Shown here piece after piece: positions 38,446-44,181 of a DNA stretch of 44,181 bases. Location: assembly GCA_007692425.1 (NCBI GenBank), contig RECG01000022.1, forward strand, positions 1 to 44,181, read 5' to 3'. The stretch's first letter is position 1. Each line of letters opens with the position of its first letter. Source of the stretch: Acholeplasmataceae bacterium (GTDB lineage: Bacteria; Bacillota_I; Bacilli_A; Acholeplasmatales; Acholeplasmataceae). The notes below the pieces were generated by a model. It searched no databases. It was given only the letters and a program-made list of their open reading frames with translations, and was not told the DNA's origin. Made by a program: the position numbers and the translations under genes.

Positions 38446-39930
38446 ATGTATCAAGATGACCTGAATGAACAACAACAAATCCGCCGGGAAAAAGCAAAAG
38501 CGCTCAAAGACGCCGGCATTGATCCCTTTGGAGAGCCTTTTGTCCGCACACATCACACAAGCGCATTAATCGATGCCCATCAACAGGATGACTTGGAAAC
38601 GCTTGAAAAGAAGCACGTGAGCGTGGCCATTGCCGGACGCATCATGCTCAAGCGTGGACAAGGCAAGGCCGGCTTTCTTCATATCCAGGATCGTGATGGT
38701 CAAATCCAGGTTTATATCCGCCAAGACAACATTGGTGAAGCGGCTTTTGCATTATTTAAAGCCGCTGATTTGGGCGATATCATCGGTATCAAAGGTGTCA
38801 TGTTCCGTACCAAGACCAATGAGTTGACCGTCAAGGCCGAGCAGTTCATTCATCTGGCCAAAGCTTTGCGTCCGCTTCCTGACAAGTTTCATGGCTTGCA
38901 GGACAAGGAAGAGGCAAGGCGTCGTCGTTATGTCGATTTGATCGTGAATGAAGATACCCGCCGGATTGCTTATATGCGACCGAAAATCATCCGTTCGATC
39001 CAACGGTTCTTTGATGAGCGTGGCTTCATCGAAGTGGAAACGCCTGTGCTTCAAGCCGTTCTAGGGGGCGCCAATGCACGCCCGTTTGTCACCCATCACA
39101 ACGCTTTGGACATGGATTTTTATTTGCGGATTGCGACGGAACTGCCCCTCAAGAGACTGATTGTGGGCGGCATGGAGGCTGTTTATGAGATTGGCCGCCT
39201 GTTCCGTAACGAAGGCATGGATGCCAGACACAATCCCGAATTTACCACGATTGAAGCCTATTTGGCCTATTCGGATATGGAAGGCATGATGGATTTGGTC
39301 GAGGCGTGCGTCTCGACCGTGACTTATGAAACATTGGGCACCTATGACGTGTCTTACGCTGATCAGACCATCAACATGAAGCGACCTTTCAAGCGTTGGC
39401 ATATGGTCGATGCGATCAAAGACTGTGCAGGTGTTGATTTTTGGCAACAAATGTCGCTTGATGAAGCGAAAAATCTTGCTAAAAAGCATGATGTCCATGT
39501 TGAAAAGCACTATGCGTTGGGACACATCATCGAAGCATTTTTTGACAAGTTCGTCGAAAACACCATCATTCAACCGACCATGATTTATGGTCATCCGATC
39601 GAAATCAGTCCCTTGGCGAAAAAGAGCGTCAAAGATCCGCGTTTCACTGACCGCTTCGAATTGTTCATCATGAAAAGCGAATACGCGAATGCGTTCAGCG
39701 AATTGAATGATCCCATCGATCAACGCGAGCGTTTCGAGGCGCAGTTGAAAGAAAAGGCGCTCGGTAACGAAGAAGCCAACGAAATGGATGTCGATTTCGT
39801 TGAAGCGCTTGAATATGGCATGCCGCCGACTGGCGGTCTTGGCATCGGAATCGACCGTTTGGTAATGCTACTGACGGGAACACCCAACATCCGTGATGTC
39901 ATTTTGTTTCCCCATATGAAACACCGCTGA
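38446..39930 (+). CDS. lysS: lysyl-tRNA synthetase, class II
   Basis: 494 aa. N-terminal OB-fold ([23 protein letters not shown]) binds the anticodon; class II core: motif 1 near [15 protein letters not shown], motif 2 [21 protein letters not shown], motif 3 [16 protein letters not shown]. The start is ATG 38446 behind GAGGAGGGTG; an in-frame ATG at 38422 precedes the site and lies close to the predicted RNA start. Own promoter and terminator. Confidence 0.97.
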   Translation: MYQDDLNEQQQIRREKAKALKDAGIDPFGEPFVRTHHTSALIDAHQQDDLETLEKKHVSVAIAGRIMLKRGQGKAGFLHIQDRDGQIQVYIRQDNIGEAAFALFKAADLGDIIGIKGVMFRTKTNELTVKAEQFIHLAKALRPLPDKFHGLQDKEEARRRRYVDLIVNEDTRRIAYMRPKIIRSIQRFFDERGFIEVETPVLQAVLGGANARPFVTHHNALDMDFYLRIATELPLKRLIVGGMEAVYEIGRLFRNEGMDARHNPEFTTIEAYLAYSDMEGMMDLVEACVSTVTYETLGTYDVSYADQTINMKRPFKRWHMVDAIKDCAGVDFWQQMSLDEAKNLAKKHDVHVEKHYALGHIIEAFFDKFVENTIIQPTMIYGHPIEISPLAKKSVKDPRFTDRFELFIMKSEYANAFSELNDPIDQRERFEAQLKEKALGNEEANEMDVDFVEALEYGMPPTGGLGIGIDRLVMLLTGTPNIRDVILFPHMKHR

Positions 39931-39941
39931 TGACAGTGAAA

Positions 39942-39965
39942 GGCAACCGGTTGGTTGTCTTTTTT
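39942..39965 (+). terminator. terminator of lysS
   Basis: GGCAACC, loop GGTT, GGTTGTC, then TTTTTT. Seven pairs with one G-T, 11 bases after the stop codon. Confidence 0.88.
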
Positions 39966-40051
39966 GTCGGTGGATCTATTTAATCGGTCTTGTTGGCGGC
40001 AAACCAATATGAAAAGTGCTTGTTCATTTTCATCGTAATCGGTTTTGAGTG

Positions 40052-40060
40052 TGTTAAAAT
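40052..40060 (+). promoter_or_regulatory. probable extended -10 promoter of the ABC transporter genes
   Basis: TGTTAAAAT with no recognisable -35. The rest of the gap between 39966 and 40051 shows only a weak AT stem (ATGAAAA/TTTTCAT). Confidence 0.45.
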
Positions 40061-40080
40061 ACGATTATGAGAGGGACGAT

Positions 40081-40758
40081 ATGAAACCAATCCAAGTTAA
40101 TGATCTCCATAAAACCTATCTGCAGGGACGCCTATCCACCAAGGTGCTCAAAGGACTCTCTTTCTCGCTTGACGAAGGCGAGTTTGTGTCATTGGTCGGT
40201 CCTTCGGGATCGGGCAAGACCACCTTGCTTCACGTGTTAGGTGGTTTTGAAGATTATGATGGCTCGGTTGAACTGTTTGGGAAAGAGTTGAAGACTTATA
40301 CCGAAACAGAAAAAGCGCGCATGCGGGCGCATGACATCGGTTTTGTCTTTCAGTTTTATAATTTAATCCCCAATTTGACCGCTTATGAGAACATCTTGCT
40401 TGCTTCCGTGCTTGGCAAACACAAGACCAAGGATGACATCATGGCCGTGCTTGCCATGGTGGGGATGGAAGCTTTTGCCCATTATCATCCCGGCCGGCTT
40501 TCCGGCGGGATGCAGCAACGCGTCGCGATTGCGCGATGCCTGATTAATGAACCCAGGATCATTTTCGCTGACGAGCCTACCGGCAATCTGGACTACAAGA
40601 ACGGCTTGGCCATCATGGACTTGTTTAAAACATTGAATATCGAGCATAAGAAAACGATTTTGATGGTCTCCCACAACGAGGAGACAACACGATACGGGAC
40701 ACGGGTTCTTCATTTGCTTGACGGAAAGGTGATCAAGGATGAGCGCTTGGCTATCTGA
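40081..40758 (+). CDS. ABC transporter ATP-binding protein (MacB/LolD/YknY type)
   Basis: 225-aa ATPase. Walker [14 protein letters not shown]-loop [17 protein letters not shown], signature [15 protein letters not shown], Walker [14 protein letters not shown]-loop VSHNEET. The EPTGNLD and NLIP features put it with ATPases of FtsX-type permeases (lipoprotein release, antimicrobial peptide or envelope transporters). Start ATG 40081 with AGAGGG upstream. It overlaps the permease gene by 20 bases; the two form one transporter. Confidence 0.94.
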   Translation: MKPIQVNDLHKTYLQGRLSTKVLKGLSFSLDEGEFVSLVGPSGSGKTTLLHVLGGFEDYDGSVELFGKELKTYTETEKARMRAHDIGFVFQFYNLIPNLTAYENILLASVLGKHKTKDDIMAVLAMVGMEAFAHYHPGRLSGGMQQRVAIARCLINEPRIIFADEPTGNLDYKNGLAIMDLFKTLNIEHKKTILMVSHNEETTRYGTRVLHLLDGKVIKDERLAI

Positions 40759-43264
40759 TGCCTTTTTCGCATGTCGTTTTGCTTTCAAAAATATCATTTA
40801 CTACCGCTTGCGTTCCTTGCTGGTGTTTTTTAGTTTGATTGTCGTCATGACAGTTGTGTTGCTGGGGCTGTCGGCTGATGGGTTTGTCAAACATTATTTT
40901 CAAGGTACCTTGGAAGCGCGTTATCGCACCATCGATATGTCGATGCGTGTCAGTTTCAATGGTCAGACCCGTTTCTTTTCAATCACACCATTGTATCAGT
41001 CAGACGTTTTGGATGAGATTGCACAAGATCATATGCCTTTCTTTGAAATCAACGCCTTGGTTGAAAATCCGGATGGCAACAAACTTTATGTGAAAGCCAT
41101 GTCCTCGTCGCTTGAACATCTGTACAAGTTGTCCAATCTGACCGCTTTCGATTTGGCTTCGCTGTCAGATGATGAAGTGATTATCACCGAAAGTTTCGCA
41201 AGCAGTTTTGGTCTCGCTCCCGGTGATGATTTGTTGCTTCATGTCGGAGCGAGCGTCCGCACTTATGAGGTTGCCGCCGTGGTTGAAGATGGGGGCTTGT
41301 TTGCCGGCGAGACCATCTTCATCAACAAGTCCAGCAGTCTTTCGTTCTTCTTGTCTGCTTTGAATCCCGCATTTGCCTTTCCGCCGGCTGCTCTGACGTC
41401 TTTATATAATGTCATTTATTTCAATCTCGCAGAAGGTGTCACTTTTGAACAGGCAACACTCGCTTTAAAAGACATCCATAGTCAATATCGCTCGCTTGAT
41501 TACGAAGAATCGATCAATGCGGCCGCATTAAACCAGCAGATTCAGCGGATGACCATTGTGTTTAATATCATCACATTGCTGGTGATGTTGGGTTTGTTTT
41601 TCGTGCTTCATACGACGTTTTTGCTTGTGTTTCATGAAAAACAACGATCATTTGCCGTGATTCGGATGCTTGGTGGCCGGACACGACACGTGTTGACGAC
41701 GTTGATGATTGAAATGTTGTTATTTTTCTTTGCTGCGCTGTTGCTTTCCATCTGGCTGGCGAATGTCGTGATTGCCCAAGGGCTGGCTTATGTTGACGCA
41801 CCTGTGACCTACCGACTGGACACACCCACCATCTTGATGGGTGGCGGTGTCGCCTTGTTGTTGCTCATGGCTGCGATTGTCTATTATTTCATCAAGTTCG
41901 GTCAGAACACCTTGACGGAACAGGCCAAGCATCAAGGCCAGGAAACAGCACTCAAGCCGGTTTTGTTGTTGTTTGTGTTAGTGGTTTCTTTGGCCGTTTA
42001 TGTCTTGTTTGAAACATCGTGGTTGGCCGATTGGTCCGGTAACAGCCGATCCTTGATACAGATTGCGCTTGCCGTTGTGATTCTATTTTCAACTGCCTTC
42101 TTGCTGGTGTTCATTTTTTCACGTTGGTTGCATCGTCTCACCCCTTCGCGCTTGTCTTTGAACTTGAAGGTCTTGTTGTCAAAACGTGCTTTTAACCAAT
42201 ATGTGACCGTCATGTTGGTCTGTTTCACCAGTTTGTTCTTGATTGCACTCACCAACGACCACATGAACACAAAGATGGACATGCTCAAGCACGAGCAAAA
42301 AGGTGATTTCATTTTGACCAATTTTGTCAGCCGCTATGAAGACACCTATACCGCCGTCCTTGCCACACACGGCGTGGCCTCTGCAGACAAAGTGGGCCTC
42401 TATCAAAATGTCTTGGTTGTAGATCAACAGTTGGATATCCGGTCGCTTGTCTCGCTTGATGCCGGTCGCATTTCGCAATATTACGGTTTCGATATTGATG
42501 ATCATGCACTCACTTTGCTTGATCGAAACGATGTCAAGACCATCGTTTTACCCGAGCGTTTCAACGCTTTATATGGCTATCAGGTCGGTGATGACATCGT
42601 GTTATATGTCACGCCCCTGTTTCCAGAAGAGTCTTTTGAAATTGCAGGTTTTTTTCATCAGGAACTGGTAGGCGCCACCGCCTTTGTCAACTTGCATTTG
42701 TTCGATGAATACCAAAGCATTGCCAATAATGCCATTCTTGTGAATGCCTCTGGTGACCGGGCAGCATTGCAAGAAGACTTGATTAATCAGTTCGGCCGTC
42801 ATCTTGTGGTCGTGGTAGACATTCAAAAACTTGTCAACGACTGGCTCGTCGTGTTGACAAGCGGCGGCTATTACATCTTGTTTATTCTGGGAACCATGAA
42901 TGTCTTCTTCATGATTGCGATTGCGGTTCATGCCCTCTTGTTGTTTGAACAAATGAAAGATGGTTATGCGCGTTTCTTCGTGTTGGGTCTGAGCAAGCGA
43001 AACATGTTGGGCATGTTGGCAATCGAACAAGCTTTCTTGTTTATTGTCTTGCTTGTGTCGACATGGGCGGGTTATGTGTTGTTGGCAAGCAGGTTAAACC
43101 TGCTCTTGTTGTTTTTCGGTGAATACGAGCTGGTGACCATCACGGCGCCTTCTATCTGGTTGGGAAGTTTGACTGCTTTGTTGGTGTTTGTCCTTACCAA
43201 GTGGTTTTATATGGCGAAAGTTATCGCTATCAAGCCTTCTGCGGTCCTGAAATCACACGATTAG
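40739..43264 (+). CDS. ABC transporter permease with two FtsX domains
   Basis: 841 aa, about ten membrane spans: one near 27-49, a large outside domain, three near 271-385 (first FtsX core), a central pair and another near 405-500, a second outside domain (about 510-700) and three at the C-terminus (second FtsX core). It ends IAIKPSAVLKSHD, a common FtsX ending. The layout matches the 10-span permeases that work with the ATPase upstream and typically move lipids, peptides or lipoproteins or act as mechanotransmitters. ATG 40739 with AGGTGAT. Substrate not readable. No two-component system is adjacent, so a peptide-sensing (BceAB) role is less supported. Confidence 0.88.
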   Translation: MSAWLSDAFFACRFAFKNIIYYRLRSLLVFFSLIVVMTVVLLGLSADGFVKHYFQGTLEARYRTIDMSMRVSFNGQTRFFSITPLYQSDVLDEIAQDHMPFFEINALVENPDGNKLYVKAMSSSLEHLYKLSNLTAFDLASLSDDEVIITESFASSFGLAPGDDLLLHVGASVRTYEVAAVVEDGGLFAGETIFINKSSSLSFFLSALNPAFAFPPAALTSLYNVIYFNLAEGVTFEQATLALKDIHSQYRSLDYEESINAAALNQQIQRMTIVFNIITLLVMLGLFFVLHTTFLLVFHEKQRSFAVIRMLGGRTRHVLTTLMIEMLLFFFAALLLSIWLANVVIAQGLAYVDAPVTYRLDTPTILMGGGVALLLLMAAIVYYFIKFGQNTLTEQAKHQGQETALKPVLLLFVLVVSLAVYVLFETSWLADWSGNSRSLIQIALAVVILFSTAFLLVFIFSRWLHRLTPSRLSLNLKVLLSKRAFNQYVTVMLVCFTSLFLIALTNDHMNTKMDMLKHEQKGDFILTNFVSRYEDTYTAVLATHGVASADKVGLYQNVLVVDQQLDIRSLVSLDAGRISQYYGFDIDDHALTLLDRNDVKTIVLPERFNALYGYQVGDDIVLYVTPLFPEESFEIAGFFHQELVGATAFVNLHLFDEYQSIANNAILVNASGDRAALQEDLINQFGRHLVVVVDIQKLVNDWLVVLTSGGYYILFILGTMNVFFMIAIAVHALLLFEQMKDGYARFFVLGLSKRNMLGMLAIEQAFLFIVLLVSTWAGYVLLASRLNLLLLFFGEYELVTITAPSIWLGSLTALLVFVLTKWFYMAKVIAIKPSAVLKSHD

Positions 43265-43295
43265 GTTAAGATTTGCATATTTGTGAACTTTTAAG

Positions 43296-43332
43296 TTGCC
43301 ATCTTATCTTTTTGCTTATAATGTTGTATAAT
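43296..43332 (+). promoter_or_regulatory. promoter region of the lipoprotein gene with tandem -10 boxes
   Basis: Two perfect TATAAT boxes (43317-43322 and 43327-43332) ten bases apart. TTGCCA (43296-43301) lies 15 bases before the first. RNA start choice is not clear. Confidence 0.5.
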
Positions 43333-43375
43333 ACAGGTATAAACATGCTTTTTAAATAAAGGAAGGGAGATTCAA

Positions 43376-44181
43376 ATGAGAAAACTTGCATTGCTTGTGT
43401 TTGTTTTGTTGACGACCTTCGCGCTAGCTGCTTGTGATCGGCAGATTGATCTTGATCTTGATCCGCCGTCCAATGTGGTCATCACCGCCGGTGTCGTCAG
43501 TTGGGATGCCGTTGATGAGGCCGATAGTTACATTGTCTTTGTAGGATTGACCGAGTACCCCGTGACCACGACATCTTTTGACTTGAACACCTTGGGTCTT
43601 GGCGTCGGCACCTATCAGATCAGTGTGGTGGCCGTAAAAGGGGATGCACAATCGTTGCCCTCTTCGGTTGTCCCATTTGTTGTTGAAGACGGCGAACCGA
43701 CCAGTCTTGCGACGCCGCAAAATGTCCAATTGGTGGGAAGTGTCGTATCTTGGAATCCTGTTCCAAACGCACTGGGTTATGTGGTAATCATTAATTCAAT
43801 TTCTTATCCGACAACGAACACCTCGTTCAACCTTGGCCCTTTGGATTTGGCTCCTGGAACATATAGCATCACTGTCCAAGCCACAAGAAACGCCCTCCTC
43901 TCTAGTCCGTCATCTGCCGTCCAATATACGGTTTCTGCTGAAGTCGTTGACAGGGACGCCCTCCTTTTGGGCGTTTTAAGAACTTTCGATGAAGACTACG
44001 ATCTTGATTTGACCGAAAGCGATTTTGATTATGAGTGGGAATTTGATGATTATCAAAGTGCGCTCGCGATTGCCAACGCGTATACCGGGGCCGCGATTGA
44101 CATGCAAATGTCCGAAGCCAACGCTTTAGGCATGTTCCAGCATATGTTTGAATTGCCAGACCGCATGTATGACATGGATTC
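43376..44181 (+). CDS. lipoprotein with two FnIII-like repeats, 3' end outside window
   Basis: At least 268 codons, open at the window end. Signal peptide with lipobox LAAC (Cys20), so a substrate for Lgt and signal peptidase II. Then two related beta-sandwich modules of about 75 residues: VVSWDAVDEADSYIVFV ... GTYQISVVAV and VVSWNPVPNALGYVVII ... GTYSITVQAT, with the VSW, Y-x-V/I, TTSF-D/N-L and GTY marks of FnIII folds. From about residue 190 the protein turns strongly acidic (DEDYDLDLTESDFDYEWEFDD) before a methionine- and alanine-rich helical part. ATG 43376 behind GGAAGGGAG. Surface binding role is inference. Confidence 0.85.
   Translation, partial: MRKLALLVFVLLTTFALAACDRQIDLDLDPPSNVVITAGVVSWDAVDEADSYIVFVGLTEYPVTTTSFDLNTLGLGVGTYQISVVAVKGDAQSLPSSVVPFVVEDGEPTSLATPQNVQLVGSVVSWNPVPNALGYVVIINSISYPTTNTSFNLGPLDLAPGTYSITVQATRNALLSSPSSAVQYTVSAEVVDRDALLLGVLRTFDEDYDLDLTESDFDYEWEFDDYQSALAIANAYTGAAIDMQMSEANALGMFQHMFELPDRMYDMD

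Noticed and set aside
43265-43295. Terminator after the ABC permease
   Set aside because: Only a short palindrome AACTTTTAAGTT (43286-43297) without GC core or T-run.

Overview
The window reads as a chromosomal segment of a bacterium of the Bacillota (Firmicutes), Bacilli side, possibly near the Mollicutes/Izemoplasma-like lineages. The evidence is gene content and order: uvrA/yvlD/hprK/lgt/ppaX, pcrA-ligA, tsaE-tsaB-rimI-tsaD, yugI-pgi, a yutD/nifU(yutI) pair and tilS-hpt-ftsH are all Bacilli-type neighbourhoods. There are also WhiA, HprK, CdaA and strong AGGAGG-type ribosome binding sites. By eye the base composition is moderate, roughly balanced GC. TGA is used as a stop throughout, so this is the standard bacterial code and not the mycoplasma code. 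Genus and species cannot be fixed from the sequence alone. No transposons, prophage, CRISPR array or rRNA were seen; this is dense housekeeping DNA.

Layout. (1) 1-3146: on the minus strand a small unit (218-aa membrane-anchored thioredoxin-like protein, then tex), followed by a separately promoted tRNA-Ser(GCU)/tRNA-Glu(UUC) unit cut by the window edge. (2) 3164-18410: a long minus-strand operon starting at one clear promoter: glnS, pcrA, a compact UvrD-like helicase, ligA, uvrA, a YvlD-like membrane protein, hprK, lgt, ppaX, trxB, whiA, acpS. (3) 18422-20157: an anchored extracytoplasmic protein with an apparent internal duplication. (4) 20235-24430: minus operon yugI-pgi-tsaE-tsaB-rimI-tsaD, with a promoter at one end and a terminator at the other. 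(5) 24432-25760: degV and a NifU-type scaffold gene. (6) 25766-30250: minus operon cdaA, a 58-codon membrane-protein gene, a PAS/degenerate-GGDEF membrane protein, 5-formyl-THF cyclo-ligase, fused ispDF, yutD. (7) 30312-34312: hflX (+), tRNA-Ser(CGA) (-), dusB (-), hslO (+), maf (-), in divergent and convergent pairs sharing promoters and terminators. (8) 34350-38407: tilS-hpt-ftsH-rqcP. (9) lysS alone. (10) 40052-43264: a MacB-like ABC ATPase and 841-aa FtsX-type permease, followed by the start of a lipoprotein that runs off the window.

How the genes work together. Region 2 combines DNA repair (UvrA, PcrA, LigA), carbon-catabolite signalling (HprK with the pyrophosphatase PpaX that would remove its PPi product), lipoprotein maturation (Lgt) and ACP activation. 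Region 4 supplies most of the t6A tRNA modification machinery (TsaB, TsaD, TsaE). Region 6 couples c-di-AMP synthesis to isoprenoid and folate genes. Region 8 covers tRNA-Ile lysidinylation, purine salvage, membrane proteolysis and ribosome quality control.

The most unusual item is the cdaA operon. The position where Bacilli usually carry the cyclase regulator cdaR is taken by a 58-aa single-span protein and a three-span, PAS-containing protein. That second protein has GGIEF in place of GGDEF and has lost the metal-binding aspartate. This makes a candidate signalling module around c-di-AMP. Also notable are GlnRS in this lineage, an IspDF fusion, a 426-aa UvrD-like helicase beside PcrA, and repeated placement of stop codons inside terminator hairpins.
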